From Rhodosalinus sp046542825 (lineage in GTDB: Bacteria > Pseudomonadota > Alphaproteobacteria > Rhodobacterales > Rhodobacteraceae): 64,000 nucleotides of DNA. Shown in pieces: positions 16,197 through 25,232 of this stretch (positions are counted from its first letter, which is position 1; every line of letters starts with the position of its first letter). Both the position numbers and the translations under genes were made by a program. Below the pieces are notes generated by a model, which did no database searches, had not been told where the DNA came from, and was given only the letters and a program-made list of their open reading frames with translations. The stretch is from NCBI RefSeq assembly GCF_046542825.1, contig NZ_JBKHAQ010000001.1:33077-97076 (forward strand), written 5' to 3'.

Positions 16197-19100
16197 ATGG
16201 CGCGCGAGATCCCCGCCCGCGCGGGCGGCATCCTGTCCTACTTCACGCGGCATCCGACGCTTGCCAACCTGCTTCTGGTGCTCATGCTGGTGGCGGGCCT
16301 CGTGTCCTTTCCCAACATGCGCGCGCAGTTCTTTCCCGACGTGGTGGTGGACGACATCACCGTCTCCGTCGCCTGGCGGGGCGCGGGCGCCGAGGACGTG
16401 GACTCGGCCATCGTGCAGGTGCTGCAGCCCGCGTTGCTGGCGGTCGAGGGGGTGGAGGGCACCGACTCGACCTCGCGGGAGGGGCGGGCGAGCCTGCGCA
16501 TCGACTTCGAACCCGGCTGGGACATGGGGCGCGCGGCGGCGGACGTGCAGACCGCGGTGGACCAGATCGCCACGCTACCGGAGGAGGCCGAAGAGCCGCA
16601 GGTGCGCCGCGGCGCCTGGCGCGACCGGGTGACGGATGTTGTCGTCACCGGGCCAGTGGGCGTCGAGCAGCTGGCGCGATATGCCGACGAATTCGTCGCG
16701 CGGCTCTTCCAGCAGGGGGTGACGCGTACGACGATCCAGGGCCTTGCCGCGCCGGAGACGGTGGTCGAGGTGCCCTCTGCCGCGCTGATCGCGCACGACC
16801 TGAGCATGCAGGAGATCGCCGCCGCCATCGCCGCCGAAGTCGATGCCGAGCCCGCAGGCGACGTCTCCGGCGCGACCACGCGGGTGCGCACGGGAGTCGA
16901 GAAACGCGGCGCCGACGAGATTGCGGCCATCGTCCTGCGCTCGACGCCCACCGGCGGCACGCTCACCGTCGGAGAGGTCGCCACCGTCCGGGTGGGCGGC
17001 CCGGACCGGGAGCGTAGTTATTTCGTGGGGGAGAATCCGGCGATCTCGGTCCGCGTGGACCGGTCGGACCGCGGCGATGCCATCGGCATCCAGCAGACGG
17101 TCGAAGAGGTGGCGGCAGAGCTTCAGGCCACGCTGCCCGAGGGCGTGAGCGTCGACCTGATCCGCACGCGGGCGGACTACATCACCGGCAGGCTCGACAT
17201 CCTGATCGAAAACGGGCTGATGGGCTTGGGCCTTGTCGTGCTGCTGCTGTTCCTGTTTCTCAACGCGCGCACGGCCTTCTGGGTGGCCGCCGGCATTCCC
17301 ACGGCGATGTTCGCGGCCATCGCGGTGATGTATGCCGCGGGCCTGACCATCAACATGATCTCGCTCTTCGCGCTGATCATCACGCTGGGCATCGTGGTGG
17401 ACGACGCCATCGTGGTGGGCGAGCACGCCGATCACCGCTATCGCCACCTGGGCGAGCCGCCGGTCGTTGCGGCCGAAAACGCGGCGCGGCGCATGGCGAT
17501 GCCTGTCTTTGCGGCCACGCTGACCACGGTGATCGCCTTCTTCGCGCTCGTCGCGGTGGGCGGGCGCTTCGGCGACCTGATCGCCGACATCCCCTTTACC
17601 GTGATCGCGGTGCTGCTGGCCAGCCTCGTCGAATGCTTCCTGATCCTGCCCAACCACATGAGCCATGCGCTCAAGGCCGCGGACCGCGAACACTGGTACG
17701 ACTGGCCCTCTCGGCAGGTGAACCGCGGCTTCGTGCAGGTGCGCGACCGGCTCTTCCGGCCTGCCATGCGGGGCGTCGTGCGCGCGCGCTACGTCGTGCT
17801 CGCGGGGGCCGTCGCCGTGCTGGCGAGCCAGGTGGCGCTGCTGATCTCGGGCGAGGTGTCCTGGCGATTCTTCAACGCGCCCGAGCAGAGTTCCGTCACC
17901 GGCAACTTCGCCATGGCCGCCGGAGCCACCCGCGAGGACAGCCTCGAGCAGATGGCCGCGATGCAGCGCGCGGTCGAGGAGCTGGCGGCGGACTACGAGG
18001 CGGAGCACGGCCTGAACCCGGTGCTCTACGTGCTCGCCGAGGTCGGCGGCAATGCCGGCTGGGGCATGGCGGGGACCGACACCAAGGAACCCTATCAGCT
18101 TGGCGGCATCTCCATCGAGTTGATCGACGCCGACCTGCGGCCCTATTCGGCCTTCGCCTTCGTGGGCGAGCTGCAGGACCGCGTCGTGCAGCACCCGATG
18201 GCCGAGACGGTCAGCTTCCGCGGCTGGCGCTCGGGGCCCGGGGGCGATGCGCTGGACGTGCAGTTCTACGGCGCCGAGGCGGAGACGCTTAAGGCCGCGG
18301 CGGAGGATCTCAAGACGGCGGTCGCGCGCTTTGCGGAGGTCTCCGGCGTCGAGGACACGCTGGCCTACGACAAGGAGGAGCTGATCCTGGAGCTCACGCC
18401 GCAGGGGCAGGCGCTTGGCTTCACGCCCGACGAACTGGGGCGCGTGCTGCGCCATCGCCTGGGCGGGATCGAGGCCGCGACCTATCCCGCCGGCCCGCGC
18501 AGCGCGACGATCCGGGTGGAACTGCCCGAGGGCGAACTGACGGCGGATTTCCTGGAGCGCACGCAGATGCGCACGCCTGCGGGCGAATACGTTCCGCTGG
18601 CCGACATCGTCTCGGTCGAGCGGCAGATCGGGTTTTCCACCGTGCGGCGCGAGAACGGTCTGCGCGTTGTATCGGTCACCGGCGATATCGACATGGACGA
18701 TGCCGCGCGCGCAGCCGAGATCACGACCGCGCTGGAGGAAGAGATCCTGCCGGCCATCGCGGCCGAGCGGCAGGTGGACTGGCGCCTTGCCGGTCTCAGC
18801 GAACAGGAGGACGCGTTCCTCTCGGACGCGCTGACGGGGCTCCTGCTGTGCCTCGTGGGCATCTACCTCGCGCTGGCCTGGATCTTCGGCAGCTGGACGC
18901 GGCCCCTGGTCGTGATGGCGGTGATTCCCTTCGGTCTTGTCGGCGCGGTTTGGGGTCATCACCTGTGGGAGGTGCCGCTGTCGATGTTCTCGGTCGTCGG
19001 GCTTCTGGGCATGACCGGCATCATCATCAACGATTCCATCGTGCTGGTGACGACGATCGACGAGAAGGCGCGCAGCCGCGGCCTGCGGCCCGCCATCGTG

Positions 19101-19589
19101 GACGGCGCGGCGGACCGGCTGCGGCCCGTGATGCTGACCACCGCGACAACGGTGCTGGGGCTGATGCCGCTGCTCTACGAGGGGTCGAGCCAGGCGGAGT
19201 TCCTCAAGCCCACGGTGATCACGCTGGTCTACGGGCTGGGCTTCGGGATGCTGCTGGTGTTGCTGGTGGTGCCCGCGCTGGTGGCGATGCAGGAGGATGC
19301 GGGCCGGCAGGTGCAGGCGTTTCGCCGCGGGCTGCGGTTTCGCCGGCGCCGGCTGCGGCTTGGTCTGGCGCTCGGGTTTGCCGCGAGCCTCGGCTGGCTC
19401 GTGGCGACGCTGGGCTGGACGGCGGCGACCGGCGCGCTGCCATCTGCGCTGAGCCTGCAGGGACTTGGGGATCTGTCGCCCCTTGTCGCGGCGCTGACGG
19501 TCTATCTTGGCGGGATCGCCGTGCTGGCGACGACCGTCTATCTGGCCGCTGCCGTGGCGGCGCGGCGGACCGCGCGCCGCGCGGCATGA
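16197..19589 (+). CDS. RND family multidrug/solute efflux permease
   Basis: A 1130-residue proton-driven inner-membrane pump of the AcrB type. It shows the N-terminal helix at about 18-36, two large periplasmic loops, and two bundles of membrane helices with the proton-relay region LGIVVDDAIVVGEH. The second bundle has GMTGIIINDSIVLVTTIDEKARSRG. It is longer than AcrB because of a C-terminal extension of about 85 residues. That extension contains an arginine-rich stretch (FRRRRLRLG) and two further hydrophobic helices. The ATG at 16197 lies 4 bp after the adaptor stop. Its 3' end faces class B palindromes. Confidence 0.94.
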   Translation: MAREIPARAGGILSYFTRHPTLANLLLVLMLVAGLVSFPNMRAQFFPDVVVDDITVSVAWRGAGAEDVDSAIVQVLQPALLAVEGVEGTDSTSREGRASLRIDFEPGWDMGRAAADVQTAVDQIATLPEEAEEPQVRRGAWRDRVTDVVVTGPVGVEQLARYADEFVARLFQQGVTRTTIQGLAAPETVVEVPSAALIAHDLSMQEIAAAIAAEVDAEPAGDVSGATTRVRTGVEKRGADEIAAIVLRSTPTGGTLTVGEVATVRVGGPDRERSYFVGENPAISVRVDRSDRGDAIGIQQTVEEVAAELQATLPEGVSVDLIRTRADYITGRLDILIENGLMGLGLVVLLLFLFLNARTAFWVAAGIPTAMFAAIAVMYAAGLTINMISLFALIITLGIVVDDAIVVGEHADHRYRHLGEPPVVAAENAARRMAMPVFAATLTTVIAFFALVAVGGRFGDLIADIPFTVIAVLLASLVECFLILPNHMSHALKAADREHWYDWPSRQVNRGFVQVRDRLFRPAMRGVVRARYVVLAGAVAVLASQVALLISGEVSWRFFNAPEQSSVTGNFAMAAGATREDSLEQMAAMQRAVEELAADYEAEHGLNPVLYVLAEVGGNAGWGMAGTDTKEPYQLGGISIELIDADLRPYSAFAFVGELQDRVVQHPMAETVSFRGWRSGPGGDALDVQFYGAEAETLKAAAEDLKTAVARFAEVSGVEDTLAYDKEELILELTPQGQALGFTPDELGRVLRHRLGGIEAATYPAGPRSATIRVELPEGELTADFLERTQMRTPAGEYVPLADIVSVERQIGFSTVRRENGLRVVSVTGDIDMDDAARAAEITTALEEEILPAIAAERQVDWRLAGLSEQEDAFLSDALTGLLLCLVGIYLALAWIFGSWTRPLVVMAVIPFGLVGAVWGHHLWEVPLSMFSVVGLLGMTGIIINDSIVLVTTIDEKARSRGLRPAIVDGAADRLRPVMLTTATTVLGLMPLLYEGSSQAEFLKPTVITLVYGLGFGMLLVLLVVPALVAMQEDAGRQVQAFRRGLRFRRRRLRLGLALGFAASLGWLVATLGWTAATGALPSALSLQGLGDLSPLVAALTVYLGGIAVLATTVYLAAAVAARRTARRAA

Positions 19590-19598
19590 GAGGCAAGA

Positions 19599-19705
19599 AA
19601 GCGCGTTGCAACGCGCTTGCAAGCGGTTTGGAAACCGCTTGGCGCGCTCCATGCCAAGGGAAGCGAATCGATGACGCGCGGCGTCAAGCGCGTTGCAACG
19701 CGCTT
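19599..19705. repeat. Cluster of three class B palindromes between convergent genes
   Basis: Perfect 20-bp palindromes AAGCGCGTTGCAACGCGCTT occur at 19599-19618 and again, identical, at 19686-19705. Between them, at 19621-19640, lies AAGCGGTTT-GG-AAACCGCTT, the exact reverse complement of the unit at 5492-5511. They occupy the 130-bp gap between the convergent RND permease and DsbD N-domain genes. Confidence 0.85.
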
Positions 19706-19719
19706 TCCCGAGGCACGGG

Positions 19720-20529
19720 TCACTTCGCGGAACACCCCCGGATATCGATCGCCGTGCCCGAGCCCAGCAGCGTGATCCGCAGCGCGCCGCGGTCGAGGGC
19801 GAAGTCGCCGCCCTCCATGTGTTCCAGAACGCTGGTCGCCGTCAGGCGGTCCGGAGAGATGCGGGCGATGTCCGGTTCGGACACCCAGATTTCCGGATCG
19901 CCCGCCTCGATCACCGCCGCGCCCGTGCGTCCGGCGCGCGGCATCTCGATCTCCGCTGTCAGGCGCAGGCCGCGTGCGCCTGGCACGATGGTGCAGGCGA
20001 CCCGGCGCACGCCCGCCTCCGCCGCGCTGAGGGGACGCGCGGCCAGTGCCGCGGCGATCGCCGGATCGGGCCGGGATGCGTCCTCCGGTAACACCTCTGC
20101 CACGCCCAGCGAGGTCGGGACGCAGATATCCTCGCAGACGCCCAGTTCCACCCGGGCATCGAGGCGGATCGGGGCGCCTTCGCGCAGGGGACGGACGTGC
20201 AGCGGCAGCACCACCTCGCCCTCGTAGACGATCGAGCGCATCCCGTTCTGGTCGAAGATCTGCGGCATGGGCCAGGCGATCTCGACCGCGCGCAGGTTTT
20301 CCGACCCGCTCCAGTCGAAGCGCGGGGGGATGCCTGCGTCGCCCGGGGCGCGCCAGTAGGTCTTCCACCCCGGCGCCAGTGTCAGCCGCAGCCCGGCCAT
20401 GTGCGTGCCGTCGTCGAGGCGCCAGCCGGGCAGGATCTCGCCCGCGATCACGTCGAGCGCGCGGGCGGGCAGGGGAAGGGCAAGCGCGGCGCAGGAAAAC
20501 GCGGCAAGGAGCATCTGTCGCACTGTCAT
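19720..20529 (-). CDS. Periplasmic DsbD N-terminal-domain protein
   Basis: A 269-residue exported protein matching the N-terminal (alpha) domain of the thiol:disulfide interchange protein DsbD/ScsB, without the membrane and thioredoxin parts. The signal peptide is MTVRQMLLAAFSCAALALP, with cleavage likely after ARA. Two cysteines in ELGVCEDICVP are the likely redox pair. The ATG at 20529 was chosen because it starts the signal peptide; the frame is open to 20625. It is transcribed away from yqgE. A CcdA-type electron donor is encoded 4 kb away. Confidence 0.85.
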   Translation of the reverse strand: MTVRQMLLAAFSCAALALPLPARALDVIAGEILPGWRLDDGTHMAGLRLTLAPGWKTYWRAPGDAGIPPRFDWSGSENLRAVEIAWPMPQIFDQNGMRSIVYEGEVVLPLHVRPLREGAPIRLDARVELGVCEDICVPTSLGVAEVLPEDASRPDPAIAAALAARPLSAAEAGVRRVACTIVPGARGLRLTAEIEMPRAGRTGAAVIEAGDPEIWVSEPDIARISPDRLTATSVLEHMEGGDFALDRGALRITLLGSGTAIDIRGCSAK

Positions 20530-20651
20530 GGCCCCGACATCGCGCAGCGCGCACAGTTTGCCAAGTCGCGCCGCCTCACGTTGCGGCGAGCGCGCGGCCT
20601 TGAACCCGTCCCGTGCCGGGGTCATGTTGAACGGCAGACCGGAGAGGCCGC

Positions 20652-21218
20652 ATGTCCGAGACCACCCCGCTGACCGGAAAGCTGCTGATCGCGATGCCCG
20701 CGATGGGCGACCCGCGCTTCGCGCGCAGCGTCGTCTTTCTCTGCGCGCATTCCGAGGAAGGGGCGATGGGCCTGATCCTGAACAAGCCCACCGACGACAT
20801 CACCCTTGCCGACCTTTTCGAGCAGCTCTCGATCGAGGCCGGGCCGCAGGCGCGGCGCATGAAGGTGCATTTCGGCGGTCCGGTCGAGACCGGGCGCGGC
20901 TTCGTGCTGCACGGGCCCGACTATGCCTCTGACCGCTCGACCCTGCATGTCGATGCGAACTTCGGCATGACCGCGACGCTCGACATCCTCGAGGAGCTTG
21001 CGCGCGGCAAGGGACCTCAGAAGGCGCTGATGGCGCTGGGCTATGCCGGCTGGGGGCCCGGGCAGCTCGAGGCCGAACTCGCGGAAAATGCCTGGCTCAC
21101 CACGGAGGCGACGCCCGAGCTGGTCTTTGCCGCCGACGACGGTGGCAAGTGGCAGGCGGCACTTGGCACGCTGGGCATCGACGCGCTCATGCTGTCGGGC
21201 AGCGGCGGGCGCGCCTGA
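20652..21218 (+). CDS. YqgE/AlgH family protein
   Basis: A 188-residue cytoplasmic protein of the UPF0301 (YqgE/AlgH) family. Conserved features include GKLLIAMPAMGDPRFARSVVF, HSEEGAMGLILNKPT and the C-terminal GYAGWGPGQLEAELAENAWL. The biochemical role is unsettled; AlgH was originally linked to alginate regulation in Pseudomonas. It is monocistronic and divergent from the DsbD N-domain gene. Confidence 0.96.
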   Translation: MSETTPLTGKLLIAMPAMGDPRFARSVVFLCAHSEEGAMGLILNKPTDDITLADLFEQLSIEAGPQARRMKVHFGGPVETGRGFVLHGPDYASDRSTLHVDANFGMTATLDILEELARGKGPQKALMALGYAGWGPGQLEAELAENAWLTTEATPELVFAADDGGKWQAALGTLGIDALMLSGSGGRA

Positions 21219-21640
21219 GGGCCTTCGGGGCGTTGCCGGCGGGCACGGGACTGTCCGGATCGCGGGGGTTGTGCGCCCGGGCAGGCGCGGACGGTCCCCT
21301 TCCGGCGGCACCGGGCGGGACTGTGCCGCAGCGGATCCAGCGCGAGACGTGCAGCCGGATATGCCTGCCCGGCAAGACAGGGCGCCGGCCGGCGGCATCG
21401 CTTCGGTCGGCAGCGGGCCTGTCGGCGCGCAGAGCGGTGCAAGCGCCTCCTCCTCTCGCGGGCTTGCCGCTTCGCGTCTGGACGCAAGGGAATCCGGATC
21501 GTCGCGCAGCAGCCCTGAAGGGCAGGCGCCATGCCGTTGCTGTCCGTGTTGCACGACCGTGGATCACGCCAGTTGCCATGCGGCCGACAGGAGGCGTGCC
21601 CTCGACCGTCGCTGCGCCTGACGGCTCCGTCGGCAGCGAT
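21219..21640. other. Intergenic stretch with no recognisable gene
   Basis: About 420 bp between the convergent yqgE and P450 genes. Short open frames exist on both strands, but none has a convincing start, composition or family motif. No strong palindrome or promoter was seen. It may be degraded former coding sequence. Confidence 0.4.
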
Positions 21641-23002
21641 TCAGCGTCCGGCAACTTTCAGCCAGATACCCTCGCGTGAGCGCACGGTCAGATGCGCCAC
21701 CGGCACCGGTGGCGGGCGCGTGCCCGGCGCGACCTGCAGGTCACGCAGCAGCCGCGCCAGCAGCAGCACGCCCTCGACCATCGCGAAGCCGGCGCCGGTG
21801 CAGACCCGGGGACCGGCCGAGAAGGGCATGTAGGCCTCGCGCGCGCAGCTGCGGCCGTTCTCCGTCTCCCACCGGGCAGGATCGAAGCCGTCGGGGTTGT
21901 CCCAGAGCCGGGTGTGCCGGTGCTGATGCCAGGGCGAGAGCACGATCTGCGCGCCGCGGGGCAGGTCGCGGTCGCGGAACCGCTCTGCCTGCGTTGCCTC
22001 GCGCACCATCATGGGCACCGGCGGGTAGAGGCGGAGCGCCTCGCGGAAGACGTCGCGCGTCACGCGCAGGCGCGAGACGGCGGCGAAATCGGCCGGTGCG
22101 TCGCGCGGCAGATTGGCGCGCGCCTCCTCTGCCACGCGGTCCTGCCAGTCGGGAAAGATCGCCATCAGGTAGAGCGTCCAGGCGAGCGCCGAGGCCGAGG
22201 TCTCGTGCCCGGCGAGGAAGAAGATCGCCACCTGGTCAACCATCTCTTCCGTGGTGAAGGTCTCTCCGGTCACCGGGTCGCGGGTCGTCATGATCTTGGT
22301 GGCCAGGTCGTCGGGCGCCGCGCCGGCCTCGATCGCGCGCATCCGCTCTGCCGTCAGTTCGGTGATCAGCGCCCGGATCGCGCGGGCCGAGGCGCGGGTG
22401 CGCCGGCGGTGCCCGCGCGGCAGCCAGCGCGGCAGGGGCACGAAGGCGGCGGCGTTCAGGATCGGCTGGGTGCGCTGGTAGGCGCGGAATTCGTGGAAGA
22501 CCTCCCGCGCGATGCGGTGTTCTATGGGGATCGAGAACAGCGTGCGAAAGATCACGTCGGCGGCGGCGTGGCTGGTCTGTTCCTCGATCTCCACCTCCTC
22601 GCCCGCTTGCGCGGCGAGGCGGGCCGCCGCGGCCTCTGCCGCGTCGCGCATCGCCGGGAAGGTGTCCTTGAGCCGCCCGCCCTCGAAGGCCGGGTCGATG
22701 ATCCGGCGCTGCCGCTTCCAGGCCTCGCCGTTGGTCACGAAGACCGACTCGCCCAGCAGCGGGCGCAGCCCTTCCGAGATGCGGTCCGACTTGGGGAAGT
22801 CGTCGGGCCGCTCCTTGAGGACGCAGCGCACGAGGTCGGGCTGGTTGACGAGGTAGGACCGGAAGAAGGGGGTGCGGAACTCCGCCATCCAGGCGCGGTA
22901 GAGCCGTTCGGGCTGCGCCGACAGGATGTCCTGCCGGAAGAGCCGCAGGTAGCGCCAGAGCGAGACGCGCTCGGCGCGCGCAGGCGGCTTGGGCGGGATC
23001 AT
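21641..23002 (-). CDS. Cytochrome P450
   Basis: A 453-residue soluble heme monooxygenase. The I-helix oxygen-binding motif is AGHETSAS, the K-helix ExxR is EALR, and the heme-thiolate loop is FSAGPRVCTG. The N-terminus has no membrane anchor, as usual for bacterial P450s. The ATG at 23002 overlaps the stop of the upstream membrane hydrolase gene by 4 bp, so the two are translationally coupled. No ferredoxin or reductase partner is adjacent. Substrate unknown, possibly a lipid given the neighbour. Confidence 0.95.
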   Translation of the reverse strand: MIPPKPPARAERVSLWRYLRLFRQDILSAQPERLYRAWMAEFRTPFFRSYLVNQPDLVRCVLKERPDDFPKSDRISEGLRPLLGESVFVTNGEAWKRQRRIIDPAFEGGRLKDTFPAMRDAAEAAAARLAAQAGEEVEIEEQTSHAAADVIFRTLFSIPIEHRIAREVFHEFRAYQRTQPILNAAAFVPLPRWLPRGHRRRTRASARAIRALITELTAERMRAIEAGAAPDDLATKIMTTRDPVTGETFTTEEMVDQVAIFFLAGHETSASALAWTLYLMAIFPDWQDRVAEEARANLPRDAPADFAAVSRLRVTRDVFREALRLYPPVPMMVREATQAERFRDRDLPRGAQIVLSPWHQHRHTRLWDNPDGFDPARWETENGRSCAREAYMPFSAGPRVCTGAGFAMVEGVLLLARLLRDLQVAPGTRPPPVPVAHLTVRSREGIWLKVAGR

Positions 23003-24210
23003 GCGGCGCGGCTGGTGTATTTCGACAGCGGCCGCTCGATGCGCGAGCGCGAGGGCGCGCGCCCGGCAAAGCGCGCGGCCAGGGTGCGGGGGCCGGCCGT
23101 GACGCGGAAGTAGTCGTAGTCGCCGGGCCGGTCGAAGGCGCAGAGATACTGGAAATGCAGCCGGAAGAAGCGCCAGCGCAGCGCGCGCCAGCGCTCCGGG
23201 CTCAGCGTCTGCGTGAAAGCGGCCGAGATCACCAGCGGCCAGCGCTTGGCCGGCCCCGCCACGCCCGATACGGCGACCGGATCGCAGAGCGCAAAGGCGC
23301 AGCCGTCGCCGGGGGCGGTCACGTCGACCCAGGTGAGCGCATCGCTTTCGGACAGGAAGGCCAGGTCGGCGCGCAGCCGCTGCGCCCGTGGCAGGAAGGA
23401 CATCATCGGCACGACCTGCCCCAGCGAGAGGAACCCCAGCGCCGGACCGTCGGCGGGCACGCGGCCCGTGCGGACCAGGTCGGCCAGCACCGAGACGGCC
23501 AGATGCGCACCCGAGGAATGGCCGACCACCAGCACCTCGTCCCAGTCCTCGGCCAGCGCCTCGGCGATACGGTCCGTGAACTCGGCCAGCCGGCGTTCCA
23601 GCGCGGGCGGGTTCGCGCCCCGCCAGTGCGCCGAGAACGCGTAGTCGTGCATCAGGTAATGGGCATAGACGCGACCGTCCTGCCGCTTGAACCATGCAAG
23701 GATCGGCCAGACGACGGCGAGGCCCGCCCAGGCGGCCAGAGGGTGGACGAGCCGCGCAAGCAGGCTGCCGAGCGCCCAGGCCGCGAGGAGGGCAAGGCCG
23801 AGTTGCCCCAGCAGCATCGCGACCGGGTAGAAGGCCGCGATGACCGGCCCCTTGCGCAGCCGCATCAGCCGCCAGAGCGCGCCGGTGGCGCCGTAGATCC
23901 ACGCCGTGCGCACGAGCTGGCCGTAGGTCGCCGGCACCCCCTGCGCCATGCTGCCGCGCACGATGTCCGACCAGACGAGCACCTCGAATTCGGCGTGCAC
24001 CTCCGCGCCGTCGATCCGCGCGTCGACGCCCCAGCCGGCGCCGCGCCGCGCCTCGCGCGGGGCGAGGGCGATCTCGTGGCCTGAGAGCGCCGCCTGTTCG
24101 GCCGCCTCGCGGCGGTAGAGCTCGCGGTAGCGCCGCGGCGGAAAGGGGTCGTAGCCGGGAATGTAGAACACCCGGCGCCGCGCCACCTGTCTGTCCGTGC
24201 TTCCGCCCAT
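22999..24210 (-). CDS. Membrane-associated alpha/beta hydrolase-like protein
   Basis: A 403-residue protein with an N-terminal strand RRRVFYIPGYDPF. Two long hydrophobic segments follow at about residues 125-175 (MLLGQLGLALLAAWALGSLL and WAGLAVVWPILAWF). A lipase-like nucleophile elbow VVGHSSGAHLAVSVLADL lies at about residue 250, so a hydrolase fold appears to be interrupted by a membrane hairpin. The C-terminus is basic (APSRSRIERPL). The ATG at 24210 was chosen over 24339 because the conserved region starts there. Its stop overlaps the P450 start, implying a shared pathway, perhaps lipid modification. Confidence 0.7.
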   Translation of the reverse strand: MGGSTDRQVARRRVFYIPGYDPFPPRRYRELYRREAAEQAALSGHEIALAPREARRGAGWGVDARIDGAEVHAEFEVLVWSDIVRGSMAQGVPATYGQLVRTAWIYGATGALWRLMRLRKGPVIAAFYPVAMLLGQLGLALLAAWALGSLLARLVHPLAAWAGLAVVWPILAWFKRQDGRVYAHYLMHDYAFSAHWRGANPPALERRLAEFTDRIAEALAEDWDEVLVVGHSSGAHLAVSVLADLVRTGRVPADGPALGFLSLGQVVPMMSFLPRAQRLRADLAFLSESDALTWVDVTAPGDGCAFALCDPVAVSGVAGPAKRWPLVISAAFTQTLSPERWRALRWRFFRLHFQYLCAFDRPGDYDYFRVTAGPRTLAARFAGRAPSRSRIERPLSKYTSRAA

Positions 24211-24326
24211 GCCCTTGGCCTCTTGCGTGGCGAAAAGCCTAGCGTGGTAATCGGGCGAGAGTAAGGCTTGCCGCGCGCGTCGCCCGTGCGGCAGCGGAGG
24301 GCGGCGCGGCAAGCCTGCGCCGCGGT

Positions 24327-24346
24327 AAGCCGCTTGCAAGCGGCTT
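24327..24346. repeat. Class B-like perfect palindrome
   Basis: Perfect 20-bp palindrome AAGCCGCTTGCAAGCGGCTT in the gap between ccdA and the membrane hydrolase gene, about 40 bp past the ccdA stop. It shares the CTTGCAAG core and AAGC/GCTT ends with the palindromes at 5513-5532 and 19599-19705. Confidence 0.75.
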
Positions 24347-24387
24347 CCGCCGCCAGGGGATGGCAGATGCCGGGATCGGGGCGCGGC

Positions 24388-25137
24388 TCAGCCGAGCGCC
24401 GCGAGGGCCGGAAACGTCTCGAGCAGCCAGAAGGAGAAGGCCGAGAAGCCCCCCGTCAGCATCAGCAGCCCGATGGTCCAGAGCAGCAGGCCCATCGCCG
24501 TCTCGATCCGGTCCATGTGCCGCTTCATCCAGCCCATCAGACCGCCCAGCCGCGGCAGGAAGGCCGCAACCAGCAGGAAGGGCACGCCAAGCCCCACCGC
24601 GTAGACGCCCAGAAGGGTGGTGCCGCGCGCCATGTCGGCCTCGGTCGCGGCCAGCGAGAGGATCGCGCCCAGCTGCGGGCCGATGCAGGGCGTCCAGCCG
24701 AAGGCGAAGGCAAGGCCCAGCACATAGGCGCCGAAGGCGCTGCCGCTGCGGTCGCCCGCGTCGAGCCGTGCCTCGCGGTCGAGAAACCCGATCCTGTAGA
24801 GACCCACGAAATGCGCGCCAAAGCCCATCACGATCAGGCCTGCGATCGTGTTGAACCAGCCCTGATAGGCCAGAAAGGCCCGTCCCGCCGCCGACGCCGC
24901 GAAGCCCAGGAACAGGAACACCGTCGACAGGCCCAGAACGAAGAAGAAGGCAGGCAGAAGCGCGCGCGACCGCCCCCGCTCCTCCGACAACTCGCCCAGC
25001 GAGACACCGGACATGTAGGCGAGATAGGGCGGCACGATCGGCAGAACGCAGGGCGACAGGAACGAGATCACGCCGGCCAGCAGCGCCACGGTCATTGCGG
25101 GGATCAGCCCCGCGTCGATGATCTCGATCCCGAACAT
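24388..25137 (-). CDS. ccdA: Cytochrome c biogenesis / thiol-disulfide transmembrane protein CcdA
   Basis: A 249-residue inner-membrane protein with six helices that passes electrons from cytoplasmic thioredoxin to periplasmic thiol proteins, including those for cytochrome c maturation. The two redox cysteines sit in SFLSPCVLPIVPPYLAYMSG and GWTPCIGPQLGAIL, the expected helix-start positions. It lies downstream of rne on the same strand, separated by a hairpin. The DsbD N-domain protein 4 kb away is a possible periplasmic partner. Confidence 0.95.
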   Translation of the reverse strand: MFGIEIIDAGLIPAMTVALLAGVISFLSPCVLPIVPPYLAYMSGVSLGELSEERGRSRALLPAFFFVLGLSTVFLFLGFAASAAGRAFLAYQGWFNTIAGLIVMGFGAHFVGLYRIGFLDREARLDAGDRSGSAFGAYVLGLAFAFGWTPCIGPQLGAILSLAATEADMARGTTLLGVYAVGLGVPFLLVAAFLPRLGGLMGWMKRHMDRIETAMGLLLWTIGLLMLTGGFSAFSFWLLETFPALAALG

Positions 25138-25171
25138 GATTCCCGCTTAGCGCCCTTCTCCGGTCGCGTCA

Positions 25172-25203
25172 CGCGGCGCGCGCTCACATCTTCGCGCGCC
25201 GCG
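25172..25203 (-). terminator. Hairpin downstream of rne
   Basis: Perfect 11-bp arms CGCGGCGCGCG (25172-25182) and CGCGCGCCGCG (25193-25203) with a 10-nt loop, 30 bp past the rne stop and before ccdA. No T-run follows on the minus strand, so termination may be weak or the stem may protect the 3' end. Confidence 0.45.
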
Positions 25204-25232
25204 TTGCCGGTCCGGCGTGCCGCGCCCGCGCC

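Noticed and set aside
16575..19652. A 1025-codon antisense frame across the RND permease
   Set aside because: It mirrors the permease codons, has no family motifs, and shows the biased composition of a shadow frame.
21219..21640. Open frames at 21043-21621 and 21187-21654 as genes
   Set aside because: No ribosome-binding site, composition or motif supports them, and they conflict with yqgE.
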